From contig DASZSW010000046.1 of assembly GCA_035548515.1 (NCBI GenBank), positions 1 through 64,000 of the forward strand: a stretch of DNA of 64,000 bases. Direction: 5' to 3'. The notes beneath the pieces were generated by a model, which saw nothing but the letters and a program-made list of their open reading frames with translations, did no database searches and was not told the DNA's origin. Shown piece after piece: positions 17,371 to 26,029 of this stretch. The stretch's first letter is position 1, and each line of letters begins with the position of its first letter. Both the position numbers and the translations under genes were made by a program. The DNA comes from DASZQY01 sp035548515. Its GTDB lineage: Bacteria; Pseudomonadota; Alphaproteobacteria; Rhizobiales; Kaistiaceae.

Positions 17371-18194
17371 TGAACACGCGTCGAGCCAAGCTCCTGTTTG
17401 TGGGCCTCGCGGTACTCGCGCTGCCGGCGCTGGCGCGCGCGGAGAACGTCGGTATCGATGTGGCGGTCGATGTCGCGGGCCTCGATCCAGCGGCGACCAA
17501 GATCGGCGTCGCGTGCATGGTCTGCACGGTGGATTGCGAAGCGGCTGCGGGCGGCCAGGTCCTGGGAACGGGCGCGACCAGCGTCGGCGTAAATTCGATC
17601 CTGCAGGGTTATCAGGGCACGGTCAGCGTCACGGTGCCGACGTCGAGTGCGAAGGGGAGCGATTATCTCTGCCGCCTGAACATCGCTAACGCGTCGGCGT
17701 CGTTCGTCGCGGGCACCGGGCCGGACTGGACTCTGCCGGACGAGGAGCAGCCCTTCACCAACATGCTCAAGGGCAAGCTGCCATCCTCCAAGGCGCCGGT
17801 CGCGAACAAGTGCAAGAACGGCGCGGAGCCGATCAACGGCAAGTGCCCGTCGAGCAACGTCGCCTCGGCGCCTGCCAAGACGTGCCCCGATGGCAGCGCG
17901 ATGCCGGCGAACGGCAACTGCGGCTTCGTCGGGCCCTCGCTGGATATTCCCGGCATCCTCCAAATCTTCACGCCCTGTCCGAACGGCCAGCCGCGTCTGG
18001 CCAACGGCCAGTGTCCGGCGACGACAGGCACGAACGCGGCCAGCAACGGCAAGAGTTCGGGCAACGTGCTGCAACCGTGCCCCGACGGGCAGGCGCGGAT
18101 GAAGAACGGTCAGTGCCCAGGCCCCAAGAACATCCAGCGCAACGACCTGTTCAAGCTTTTCCAGCCTGCGCCGGCCAACAACGGTCTGCACTAG
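17370..18194 (+). CDS. Secreted protein with cysteine-bracketed repeats (third of three-gene cassette)
   Basis: The 274-residue protein starts at GTG, sharing one base with the upstream stop (TAGTG). It has a signal peptide (MNTRRAKLLFVGLAVLALPALARA). An N-terminal domain (ENVGIDVAVDVAGLDPAATKI) loosely resembles the mature part of the preceding protein. Four repeats follow: CKNGAEPINGKCP, CPDGSAMPANGNC, CPNGQPRLANGQCP and CPDGQARMKNGQCP. Each is closed by two cysteines about ten to eleven residues apart, suggesting small disulfide-locked loops. No enzyme motif is seen. A surface or periplasmic binding role is only a guess. Confidence 0.8.
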   Translation: MNTRRAKLLFVGLAVLALPALARAENVGIDVAVDVAGLDPAATKIGVACMVCTVDCEAAAGGQVLGTGATSVGVNSILQGYQGTVSVTVPTSSAKGSDYLCRLNIANASASFVAGTGPDWTLPDEEQPFTNMLKGKLPSSKAPVANKCKNGAEPINGKCPSSNVASAPAKTCPDGSAMPANGNCGFVGPSLDIPGILQIFTPCPNGQPRLANGQCPATTGTNAASNGKSSGNVLQPCPDGQARMKNGQCPGPKNIQRNDLFKLFQPAPANNGLH

Positions 18195-18252
18195 CCGCCT
18201 TGCCTCGCCGCATTTCCATCGGTATAGACGCGATTTCCGCCATTGGCGGCCC

Positions 18253-18328
18253 GCTCCCTTCGTCTAGCGGCCCAGGACGTCGCCCTCTCACGGCGAAAAC
18301 AGGGGTTCGATTCCCCTAGGGAGCGCCA
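18253..18328 (+). tRNA. tRNA-Glu (anticodon CTC), CCA encoded
   Basis: The acceptor stem GCTCCCT (18253-18259) pairs with AGGGAGC (18318-18324), followed by discriminator G and encoded CCA at 18326-18328. The anticodon loop CTCTCAC gives CTC. The T arm AGGGG-TTCGATT-CCCCT is canonical. It lies 58 bp after the secreted-protein cassette and just before the HU-like gene. Confidence 0.96.
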
Positions 18329-18384
18329 GCAAATTCCTTATGCTGGCTCAGCATGATTCCGTCCTCAACACACAGGAGACCAGG

Positions 18385-18744
18385 TTGGCAAAGAACGCGA
18401 CGGCCAAGAAAGCGGCGCCCTTGCGCCCCGTGAAGGAGACCCTTTCGAAGTCTGCATTGATCAACATGATCGCGGAGGAAAACGGCGTTACCCGCGATGT
18501 CGTAAAGGGCGTCCTGGCTTCGTTCGAGAACGCGGTGATGGGTTCGGTTCACCCCAAGGGTGCCGGCGAATTCACGCTGCCCGGCCTGCTGAAGGTGACG
18601 TTGCGCAAAGTGCCCGCGCGCAAGGCCGGCACGATGATCCGCAACCCGTCGACCGGCGAAATGGTGCCGGGCGCGGCGAAGCCTGCCAGCGTCCGCGTCA
18701 AGGTGCGCGCGCTGTCGAAGCTGAAGACCGCGGCGCTCTCGTAA
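18385..18744 (+). CDS. HU/IHF-family DNA-binding protein
   Basis: A basic protein of about 119 residues with KSALINMIAEENGVTRDVVKGVLASFENAV (the HU helical dimerisation region). A beta-arm segment LRKVPARKAGTMIRNPSTGE has the Arg-Asn-Pro-x-Thr-Gly element that inserts into the DNA minor groove. The TTG at 18385 has a strong AGGAG six bases upstream and gives an MAKNATAKK-like start as in homologs; the ATG at 18340 is only 12 bp past tRNA-Glu with no obvious ribosome site. The protein bends and compacts DNA. Confidence 0.9.
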   Translation: MAKNATAKKAAPLRPVKETLSKSALINMIAEENGVTRDVVKGVLASFENAVMGSVHPKGAGEFTLPGLLKVTLRKVPARKAGTMIRNPSTGEMVPGAAKPASVRVKVRALSKLKTAALS

Positions 18745-18799
18745 GGCCGCGTTTGAATTTGCGGGAGCCGGTTCGTCCGGCTCTCGCCTGCCTTCGGCT

Positions 18800-19174
18800 C
18801 TATCCCGTTGGCGTGCCTGCGGCTGATGCCGGCGGGCTGCATTTCTTCTGAATCGCCACTACGTCGATCGCGTTTTTCTCGCCTTTCAGCTGGGCGATCT
18901 GCGGCGCGACGTTCGCGCCGCTCAGCGACGACACCGGCAGCCCGATCAGGATGACACCGACGGTGTCGTTGCCGCGCGCCTGCAGCTGGGCCGCAGAAGC
19001 CTGCGCGAGCGCCTGATCGACACGAGCCCCTTCCTGGCCGAGTTGATCGCAGGTGTAATTCTCGTACGGGATCTGGCTGACGTAAGCCGGCTGGATGGTC
19101 TTTGGATCTTGTGCGCAGCCCGCGACCAACAACGCCGCCGACCAGGTGGCCAACGCCACAACTGTGGTTTTCAT
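18800..19174 (-). CDS. Small lipoprotein of unknown function
   Basis: The 124-residue protein has a lipoprotein signal (MKTTVVALATWSAALLVAGC, lipobox LVAGC). The mature part contains IQPAYVSQIPYENYTCDQLG, a helical Ala/Gln-rich stretch, a hydrophobic segment around VGVILIGLPVSSL, and AQLKGEKNAIDVVAIQKKC. Similar small lipoproteins with a PYxxYTCxQL motif occur across Alphaproteobacteria and some phages with no assigned role. GAGGGGCGAG precedes the ATG at 19174. The 188 bp between its start and the iclR-type gene holds their divergent promoters. Confidence 0.8.
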   Translation of the reverse strand: MKTTVVALATWSAALLVAGCAQDPKTIQPAYVSQIPYENYTCDQLGQEGARVDQALAQASAAQLQARGNDTVGVILIGLPVSSLSGANVAPQIAQLKGEKNAIDVVAIQKKCSPPASAAGTPTG

Positions 19175-19362
19175 CTCGCCCCTCGCTACCCGTAATGATT
19201 GAAGCAGCAAAGCGATGCTCGCGCCAGTAGCGCCAGACAAGCGGTGGAAAACCTCTCAAGTGGCTGCCGGTTTATTCAGGGATGAACTGGCGGCGTTCAT
19301 TTTGGAACCGGACTGACTTGGTGTAGAAGGCGGCGAATTCCGCCTCAAACGCCCGCCGCCCC

Positions 19363-20190
19363 ATGAACGAAATGGTCAGTCCCGCCGCCATGGTGCGGCA
19401 TCGCATTCCTGTCATCGATCGGATGATCGACGTGCTGTTCCTGCTCGAGCAGCAGCCGAACGGCGCCAGCATCCGGGACCTGGTCACGCAACTGCGCTTG
19501 CCGCGCACCACGGTCTACCGCATCCTCAACACGCTCCAGTTCCACGACATCGTGCGGCGTTCGTCGGATGGGACATACCGGCTCGGGTCACGGCTGCTCG
19601 CGCTGGCCGCACGCGCTGTCAGCGAGGGCAACGAATACGACCTCGCCGCGATCTCGCTGCCGCACCTCCGGCGTCTGGCGCAGGAGACGGGCGAGGGGTG
19701 CAAGGTGTCGATCATCGACGGCGGCGAGATCCTGGTCGTGGCCGCCGTCGACGGGCCGCGCGAGTATGCGTTGACGGTGGTCGCGGGTCAGCGGTTGCCG
19801 GTGCACGCCGGCGCGGGGGGGAAGGTGCTCCTCGCGTCGCTGCCAAAGGAGGAGCTGTCGTCGCGGCTCAGCGGGTCGCTGGCGCGATATACCGGCAAGA
19901 CCCACACCGACGCACGGAAGCTCGCCGTAGAACTCGCCAAGGTGAAACGCCAGGGCTGGGCATTCGACAGCGGCGAATATGCACCGAGCATCAACGCGCT
20001 GGCTGCGCCCATACCGGACCGTAGCGGCTTGGCGATCGGCGCGCTCAGCGTGCCGTTTCTGGCGGGCGCTTCGGCGGCGCGCATACAGGAGATACGCGTC
20101 GCGGTGATTGCGACCGCCGGCGCGATTGCCGCGGATTTACCGCCGCGCAAGGCGCTGGGTCAGAGCACCGCGGTGAGCAGCGCGCGGTAG
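19363..20190 (+). CDS. IclR-family transcriptional regulator
   Basis: The 275-residue protein has an N-terminal winged helix-turn-helix (SIRDLVTQLRLPRTTVYRIL, residues about 40-60). An IclR effector domain follows, with HAGAGGKVLLASLP and ALAAPIPDRSGLAIGALSVP. IclR proteins bind small carboxylates or aromatic metabolites to control nearby catabolic genes. Its 3' end overlaps the 3' end of the convergent alcohol dehydrogenase gene by 31 bp, so it is the natural candidate regulator of the dehydrogenase/enolase pair. Confidence 0.93.
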   Translation: MNEMVSPAAMVRHRIPVIDRMIDVLFLLEQQPNGASIRDLVTQLRLPRTTVYRILNTLQFHDIVRRSSDGTYRLGSRLLALAARAVSEGNEYDLAAISLPHLRRLAQETGEGCKVSIIDGGEILVVAAVDGPREYALTVVAGQRLPVHAGAGGKVLLASLPKEELSSRLSGSLARYTGKTHTDARKLAVELAKVKRQGWAFDSGEYAPSINALAAPIPDRSGLAIGALSVPFLAGASAARIQEIRVAVIATAGAIAADLPPRKALGQSTAVSSAR

Positions 20191-21275
20191 TCGGCGGCGG
20201 TTGCTGCGCGGGGATTGGTCGCGTGGCTATGGTCGGCCAATGCGCGCTCCACGACCCAGTCGAAGACGGTGGGGGTGACGCCCAGTTCGCCCAGAGACTT
20301 CGGGATGCGAAGTGCGCGGTTCAACGCGTCGAGTGCGTCGGCAAGGTCGCTGCTGACGCCCATTGCGGCGGAGAGACGTTGCAGCTTGTCGCCGACGTGG
20401 CCGGCGTTGAAGCGCACGACGCCGGGCATGAGGATCGCGTTCAGCGTGCCGTGATGGAGCGCAGGCTGCTTAAGGCCGCCGAGCGCATGGCTCAGCGCGT
20501 GTACCGCGCCCAGCCCCTTCTGGAACGAGAGGCCGCCTTCCAGCGCGCCCATCATCATCTCTTCGCGCGCGGTAATGTCCTGTCCGTTGGCACAGGCTCG
20601 CTCGATGTTGCGCCAGATCCGGCCGGCTCCGTCGAGCGCGATCGCTTCCGCCGGTGGGTTGATGCGGGGCGACAGGAACGTCTCGATGCAATGTGAGAGG
20701 GCGTCGAGACCGGTAGCGGCCGTAAGGGACGGCGGCAGGCCGAGCGTGAGTTCGGGATCGCAGAGCGCGCGCTTCGGGATGAGGTGCGGACTGATGAAGC
20801 CGAGTTTGCGACCGTCGGCCAGCGTGAGAAGCGCCGCGCGGCCGACCTCGGCGCCGGTGCCGGCGGTCGTGGGGATGGCGATGACCGGCGCCACCGGCCC
20901 GATGCGCTCGAGGCCACCGTAGATCAGAGCGAATTCCTCGAGCGGCCCGGCATGGGTGGCGAGCAGCGCCACGCCTTTGGCGAGGTCGATGGGCGAGCCG
21001 CCGCCGATGGCGACGACGCCGTCGCAGCCCTCGGCGCGGTAGACGGCGAGGGCTGCGTTCACCGCTGCTTCGGTCGGATTGGGCGGCACGTCGAGGAAGA
21101 CCGGCGCGACTTGCGGGAGGAGGGCGGTGGCGCGTTCGAGCAGGCCCGCGCCCGCGATGCCGCGGTCGCTGACGATCAGCGGCCGGCGGACTTTCAGCGC
21201 CGCCGCCGTCTCGGGAAGCTTGCCGATCGCGCCGCGGCCGAATTCGATGGTCGTGAGGTAGGTGATCGTCGCCAT
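20160..21275 (-). CDS. Iron-containing alcohol dehydrogenase (group III)
   Basis: The 371-residue enzyme has the NAD-binding GGGSPIDLAKGVALL and the metal-site segments GLDALSHCIETF, GAVHALSHALGG and LHHGTLNAILMP. These supply the Asp and His ligands of Fe-ADHs. It most resembles maleylacetate reductase/4-hydroxybutyrate dehydrogenase-like members that act on hydroxy- or oxo-acids; the substrate is not readable. It starts one base after the stop of the enolase-superfamily gene, so the two form an operon, probably acting in sequence on a sugar acid or dicarboxylate. Confidence 0.92.
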   Translation of the reverse strand: MATITYLTTIEFGRGAIGKLPETAAALKVRRPLIVSDRGIAGAGLLERATALLPQVAPVFLDVPPNPTEAAVNAALAVYRAEGCDGVVAIGGGSPIDLAKGVALLATHAGPLEEFALIYGGLERIGPVAPVIAIPTTAGTGAEVGRAALLTLADGRKLGFISPHLIPKRALCDPELTLGLPPSLTAATGLDALSHCIETFLSPRINPPAEAIALDGAGRIWRNIERACANGQDITAREEMMMGALEGGLSFQKGLGAVHALSHALGGLKQPALHHGTLNAILMPGVVRFNAGHVGDKLQRLSAAMGVSSDLADALDALNRALRIPKSLGELGVTPTVFDWVVERALADHSHATNPRAATAADYRALLTAVL

Positions 21276-21276
21276 G

Positions 21277-22476
21277 TCAGTCGAAGAAGCCGCTGTCGTC
21301 GGCGGCGAGGTACTTCTTCGCCTTGGCCGGGACCAGCTCGACGCCCATGCCAGGCCGGTCCCAGACTTCGATCATCGAATTTTTCACGATCGGGTTCGGC
21401 AGCCCTTCGACGATGTCGTACCACCAGGCGGGATCGCCGGTCGGATACTCGAACGCGATGTAGTTGGCGGGCAGCGTCGCGCAGACCTGCACGAGCGCGG
21501 CGAGGCCGAGCAGGCCGTTGGCGGTACCGTGCGGCGCCATCAGGATGCCGTGCAGGTCAGCGTATTCCGCGATCCATTTCAGCTCGGCGATGCCGCCGAC
21601 ATCAGCAGGGTCGGGACCAAGAATGTTGACGGCGTGGCCTTCGATCAACGCCTTGAAATTCTGGCGCAGGTAGATCTGCTCGCCGGTATGGATCGGCGTC
21701 GACGTGGCACGTGTTACTTCCCGGAAAACATCCGCGTTGACGTAGGGGGTGTAGTCGCCGGTGATCAGGTCCTCGAGCCAGACGAGATTGTACGGCTCGA
21801 CGGCGCGCGCGAAGCGGATGGCGTCGGGCACGGTCCATCCCGGACCGCAGTCCAGCGCCAGGCCAACCTTGTCGCCCAGCACCTCCTTCATCGCCGCGAC
21901 GCACGCCACCGCGTGCTTCAGCCCTGCCTCGGTGAGCAAGCCGCGATCGGTAGCGCCGCCGTGGATATGGACGGGCGACACCTCGCCATACGTGAAGTCG
22001 GGAATGCGCCGCTTCATGTCGCTGTGAAACGCGATGCCCTGTTTGATGATGGTAAAGCCTTCGTCGAGCGCCAGCATCTTGCGGCAATTGTCGGCGTAGT
22101 CCTGCGGCGTGTAGGTGGTGAGCGGCGGGCGGCGCGCGCCGTTGTAGACGCGGACATGATCGCGGACCTTCCCGCCCAGCAGCTTGTAGACCGGCACGCC
22201 GGCGGCCTTGCCGGCAACGTCCCACAGGGCGTGTTCGATGATACTCACCGCCGCGCCCCATGGCTTGAAGGCGCCGCGGTTGCGGATCTTCATCACGCAG
22301 CGTTCGACGTTGGTGGGGTCCTCGCCGAGAAGCGCGTCACGGAGCGCCAGCACGTCCGCCTTGAGATATGGCTTGTAGGACTCCGCCTGGCCGTAGCCGC
22401 TCAAGCCAGCGTCGGTGACGATGCGCACCACCGGATTCTTGCCGATGATTGCGCATCTGACGTCGGTGATTTTCAT
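21277..22476 (-). CDS. Mandelate racemase/muconate lactonizing enzyme family (enolase superfamily) dehydratase
   Basis: The 399-residue protein starts MKITDVRCAIIGKNPVVRI. It shows the enolase-superfamily barrel with metal ligands in VGLALDCGPGW (Asp), VWLEDL (Glu) and HTGEQIY (Glu), and a catalytic His in MAPHGTANG. The second-strand base is seen as IIKQGIAF rather than a KxK motif, so it may differ from classic racemases. Such enzymes usually dehydrate acid sugars. The ATG at 22476 is preceded by GGGGAG. It is the first gene of the two-gene operon with the Fe-ADH. Confidence 0.9.
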   Translation of the reverse strand: MKITDVRCAIIGKNPVVRIVTDAGLSGYGQAESYKPYLKADVLALRDALLGEDPTNVERCVMKIRNRGAFKPWGAAVSIIEHALWDVAGKAAGVPVYKLLGGKVRDHVRVYNGARRPPLTTYTPQDYADNCRKMLALDEGFTIIKQGIAFHSDMKRRIPDFTYGEVSPVHIHGGATDRGLLTEAGLKHAVACVAAMKEVLGDKVGLALDCGPGWTVPDAIRFARAVEPYNLVWLEDLITGDYTPYVNADVFREVTRATSTPIHTGEQIYLRQNFKALIEGHAVNILGPDPADVGGIAELKWIAEYADLHGILMAPHGTANGLLGLAALVQVCATLPANYIAFEYPTGDPAWWYDIVEGLPNPIVKNSMIEVWDRPGMGVELVPAKAKKYLAADDSGFFD

Positions 22477-22704
22477 CCAACTCCCCGTCGAACCGTCTCC
22501 CTGGCTCAGGTCCGCTGCGATAGCAGGTACGATCGGCCTCTGACCAGTGTCGTCGATCGGAGCGCCGCGGCGTGGCCGCCGATCAACATGGCGTGAAAGG
22601 GATGCCCACGGGAGCGGCGCGTGGTCGCGTCCGCTAGCCGAGCCAGCGAACACCCGCTAGCATTTCCTTCGGGCGGCTGGACAGTCGGCGCGGAGGCACT
22701 GCGC

Positions 22705-23505
22705 ATGCATCGCCTTGTCCCTTTGGTGGCACTCCTGATCGTGCCGGTCGCTCACCCTGTGGCCGCGGCCGATACCGAGGTCGATCTGGAGCTGGTGCTC
22801 GCCGTCGATGTGTCGCGCTCCATGGATATCGGCGAGCAGCAGCTCCAGCGCGATGGTTATGTCGCGGCCTTCCGCCACCCTGAGGTCATCCAGGCGATCC
22901 AGTCGGGGGCGGTCGGCAAGATCGCGGTGACGTATTTCGAGTGGGCCGGCCCGGGCTTCCAGGAGGAGATCGCGCCGTGGACCGTAATCGGCAACGCCGA
23001 GGCGGCCAACGCCTTTGCCGACAAGCTCGCCGGCGGGGTGATCAGCCGGGAGACCGGCACCTCGATCTCCTCGGGGCTCTACTATGCGGTCGGCCGCTTC
23101 GACAACAACGGCTTCACAAGCTACCGCCAGACGATCGACGTTTCCGGTGACGGGCCCAACAACGCCGGCCGGCCTGTCGAGGCGACGCGTGACTGGGTGG
23201 TGAACCGCGGCATCACCATCAACGGGCTGCCGATCGTATTGCGCCCGACCTATACGGCAGGACCGTTCGGCGTGCCCAACCTCGACAAGTACTACGAAGA
23301 CTGCGTCATCGGCGGCCCCGGCGCTTTCATGATCGCGGTCACCGACGCCGCGAATTTCGAGACGGCCATCCGCCGCAAGCTGGTGACGGAAATCGCCGGA
23401 CTGCCGATGAAGCTGATGCGTGCAGCCGACGTGCAGTCAGGCGCGAAGTCGGACTGCATGATCGGCGAAAAGACTCGCCCGGGGTTCATGTTCCAGTTCC
23501 GGTGA
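22705..23505 (+). CDS. Secreted DUF1194 protein with von Willebrand factor A-like domain
   Basis: The 266-residue protein has a signal peptide (MHRLVPLVALLIVPVAHPVAAA). LELVLAVDVSRSMDIGEQ follows, in which DVSRS is the MIDAS metal-binding motif of VWA domains. Further on are GTSISSGLYYAVGRF and TIDVSGDGPNN. DUF1194 proteins are predicted periplasmic proteins of unknown role in Alphaproteobacteria. GGAGG eight bases upstream supports the ATG at 22705. The 228 bp upstream, shared with the divergent enolase-family gene, shows no feature beyond presumed promoters. Confidence 0.9.
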   Translation: MHRLVPLVALLIVPVAHPVAAADTEVDLELVLAVDVSRSMDIGEQQLQRDGYVAAFRHPEVIQAIQSGAVGKIAVTYFEWAGPGFQEEIAPWTVIGNAEAANAFADKLAGGVISRETGTSISSGLYYAVGRFDNNGFTSYRQTIDVSGDGPNNAGRPVEATRDWVVNRGITINGLPIVLRPTYTAGPFGVPNLDKYYEDCVIGGPGAFMIAVTDAANFETAIRRKLVTEIAGLPMKLMRAADVQSGAKSDCMIGEKTRPGFMFQFR

Positions 23506-23534
23506 CCTGCCGGGCGACCGCGAGATCGCGTGGC

Positions 23535-25331
23535 CTAATGCCGTGTGCCCGCGCGTTGCACCGCGCGCAGGCGATCGGCCAGCGTGCCGCCTTCGCCGGG
23601 TTCTGCCGCGGCGGGAGCGTCGGCGGTTTCCGCTGTAGCGGGAGCTTCGGCGGCCATGGCCTGCGTCAAACGGACGACACCGGCGGCGATCTCGTTAAGC
23701 CGTTCGCGGAGGCGGCGGTTTTCTTCGCGCTCGCTCTCCCATTCGGCACCCGCGACCTTGCGCAGTTCGGTATTCTCGGCGCGTAGCGCCGCGTAGTCGT
23801 CCTCCAGCGCCGAGAGGCGGAGCGCCAGTTCCTGCTTCTCGACGTCGTTGGCGGCCATCGCCTTGCGGTAGTTGTCGCCCTCAGCGATGACGTCGGCCTG
23901 GTGGCGCTCCTTCAGTGCTTCGGCCTCGGCGTGGGCCTTGGCCAGGGCCGCTTCCGCCGAAGTCAGTTGGCCGCGCAGTTCGTCGTGCCGCTTGGCGTCG
24001 GCGGCGAGGCGCGCATTCATCTCGGCGATCTGGCCGCTGCGCTCGGCGAGCTCCGCGCCGATCCGGGCGCGCTCGTCCTTCACGCGCTCGGCTTCCGCGG
24101 CAATCGCTTCGCGCTGCGTGCGCTCCCGCGCCATCTCGGCTTCCAGCGCGGTGAGGCTCGTAGCCCGCCGCTCCAGTTCGGCGCCGTGCTGATTGCGCTC
24201 GCCGCGCACGCCTTCCAGTTCGGTGGCCAGCGCCTCGCGGCGGCCCTGCTCGGAGGCGATGGTTGCTTCCAGCGTCTTGATCTCGCCGAGGCGTTTCTCG
24301 ATGTCCGCTTCGCGCGCCGTGCGGTCGGCCTTCAGGGCCTCCGCCTCGCGCGTCATGTCCTCGGCGCGCTGCCGCTCCGCGGCAATGTCCGCCTCGCGCG
24401 CCTTGATTTCTTCGGCCAGTGCGGCGCGCTGCTTTTCTTCCGCGGCGATGCGGGCTTCCAGCGTGGCCAGTGCGGCTGTCTGGCGATCGATGTCGCCGGT
24501 GCGCACGGTGCGCTCGGCTTTCAGTGCTTCGCCCTCTGCCGACAGGGCCTCGCGACGCACCTTCTCGGCAGCCAGTTCGGTCTCGAGAGTACGCATCTGC
24601 GTAGAGGCGCGCTCCAGGTCGGCGAGGCGACCAGCGCGCTCCGACTGGAGTGCCTCGAGTCCGGCGGCGAGGCCTTCGGCCCGCTTCTGCTCGGCGGCGA
24701 GACGGTCGCGTTCCAGGGCGATCTCGGCGGCCAGCTTATCGCGCGCGGCAGCGGTCTCTGCCTCGGTCGCCGTCATCGCGGCAAGATTGCCGGTGAGTTG
24801 GTCGATATCGCCAAGGCGCGCGGCGATCTCCAGCCGCTGCTCCTCCGTGCGGGCCTGGCTGGCGCCGAGGGTCACCTGCAAGGCGGCGAGGGCTGCGGCG
24901 CCATCGGCCAGCCGCTGGTCGCGCGCGGCGATCTCCGTGTGAGCGGTCGCGAGCTTTGCTTCGCTGGTCGCGAGCGCGCCTGTCAGTTCGGCGACGCGCT
25001 CCTCGAGGCCGGCGACCGATTCCGTCAGCGCCGCCTTGTTGCGGTTGAGGATCGCGATCTCGTCGCGGCGCCGATTGACCTCGATGATCTCCTCGGCGAG
25101 CTTTTCCTTGAGGCGCCCGGCGTCGAGTTCGAGCTTGCGATTGGTGATAGCGAAGTTGGCGCGGAGCTGATCCTTGCCGGCTTCGATCTCGGTGCGCGTC
25201 ATCGGCACCGTGGCTTCGACCTTGGCCTTCGCCAGCCGCGCGGCGCGGCGCAGAATTGCCGGCATTACCAGGAGCGCAAGCAGGGCCGCCGTGAGCAGCC
25301 CCAGCGCGAAATACATTGCCGCCTGGACCAA
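23535..25331 (-). CDS. Membrane-anchored long coiled-coil protein
   Basis: The 598-residue protein has one N-terminal membrane helix (residues about 6-28, ALGLLTAALLALLVMPAIL). About 480 residues of almost unbroken heptad-like Ala/Glu/Arg/Leu sequence follow, with recurring blocks such as AAEKVRREALSAEGEALKAE, then an Ala/Pro-rich tail. I recall shorter relatives in Bradyrhizobium-like genomes beginning with a similar helix and RRAxRLxKxxxEA segment. A structural role spanning cytoplasm from the membrane is plausible. It ends 30 bp from the convergent DUF1194 gene. Confidence 0.85.
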   Translation of the reverse strand: MVQAAMYFALGLLTAALLALLVMPAILRRAARLAKAKVEATVPMTRTEIEAGKDQLRANFAITNRKLELDAGRLKEKLAEEIIEVNRRRDEIAILNRNKAALTESVAGLEERVAELTGALATSEAKLATAHTEIAARDQRLADGAAALAALQVTLGASQARTEEQRLEIAARLGDIDQLTGNLAAMTATEAETAAARDKLAAEIALERDRLAAEQKRAEGLAAGLEALQSERAGRLADLERASTQMRTLETELAAEKVRREALSAEGEALKAERTVRTGDIDRQTAALATLEARIAAEEKQRAALAEEIKAREADIAAERQRAEDMTREAEALKADRTAREADIEKRLGEIKTLEATIASEQGRREALATELEGVRGERNQHGAELERRATSLTALEAEMARERTQREAIAAEAERVKDERARIGAELAERSGQIAEMNARLAADAKRHDELRGQLTSAEAALAKAHAEAEALKERHQADVIAEGDNYRKAMAANDVEKQELALRLSALEDDYAALRAENTELRKVAGAEWESEREENRRLRERLNEIAAGVVRLTQAMAAEAPATAETADAPAAAEPGEGGTLADRLRAVQRAGTRH

Positions 25332-25465
25332 CTAACCCGTCTCCCGACTCCCCCGCATCAAGCCGCTCCTCGACCATCTCACCAATTGATGAAAATTCCC
25401 ATGCCGTCTCGAATTAAATTCGACGGCAAGGAAAAGGGTGGTGCGGTGGTGAGCCGGCTGAGGCC

Positions 25466-26029
25466 CTAGAACGGGTTCCAGGTCGGGTGATCGGTGAACT
25501 TGAGGTACGACAGGTTAACGCCAAGACGAGCGCCAACGCCCGAGACGATCGGCACCACGAAGACGTTCCTGCGCGACAGGACCGTCATGCCGAAGCCAGC
25601 GACGGCGTACGCCGAGCCGGCGACGCCGTAGAAGCGCGTGTAGAGGGCGCTGACGTCAGGCAGGTTGTAGACCAGCATCATCACGCGGTCGCCGTTGCCC
25701 CCAAAATCGGCGCCGATACTTGGCCCCTGCCAGAAGACGTTGTGCGCACCCGCGTTCTTGGTGCTGAGTTGTCCTTCGCCGTAGCGCAGGCCGCCGATGA
25801 ACGCGCCCGAACCTTCCTGTCCGAGGATGTAGCCGTTGGGCAGACCGTACTGCGATACCGCGCGCTCGACGATCGATGCCAATCCCTGCGTCACGCCGCC
25901 GAAGAAGCGATGGCCGGTGCTGACCAGTTCGTCGGCCGTATACTGATCCTGGGCAGAGGCCGGAGCGGCGCCGGCGAATGTGAGGAAGGCAAAGGCGAGG
26001 GCGGCGAGCGCGCCAAGCGGTCGGGTCAT
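25466..26029 (-). CDS. DUF1134 secreted protein
   Basis: The 187-residue protein has a signal peptide (LAALAFAFLTFAGAAPASA). A glycine-rich domain (EEL-type opening DQYTADELVSTGHRFFGGVTQGLAS, then GPSIGADFGGNGDRVMMLVYNL and FYGVAGSAYAVAGFGMTVL) matches DUF1134, a YSC84/lipid-binding-like family. The role is unknown; related SYLF domains bind lipids. ATG at 26029 was chosen over 26068 since it starts the signal peptide. The 134 bp downstream, before the coiled-coil gene start, contains a weak hairpin near 25403-25427. chpT diverges 161 bp upstream. Confidence 0.9.
   Translation of the reverse strand: MTRPLGALAALAFAFLTFAGAAPASAQDQYTADELVSTGHRFFGGVTQGLASIVERAVSQYGLPNGYILGQEGSGAFIGGLRYGEGQLSTKNAGAHNVFWQGPSIGADFGGNGDRVMMLVYNLPDVSALYTRFYGVAGSAYAVAGFGMTVLSRRNVFVVPIVSGVGARLGVNLSYLKFTDHPTWNPF

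Noticed and set aside
18253..18328. tRNA-Glu as an attachment site for an integrated element
   Set aside because: No integrase gene and no duplicated tRNA 3' end were seen nearby in the window.
23901..25469. 522-residue open frame opposite the coiled-coil gene
   Set aside because: The repetitive coiled-coil gene leaves an open antisense frame; its Leu/Gly/Arg pattern mirrors the repeats.
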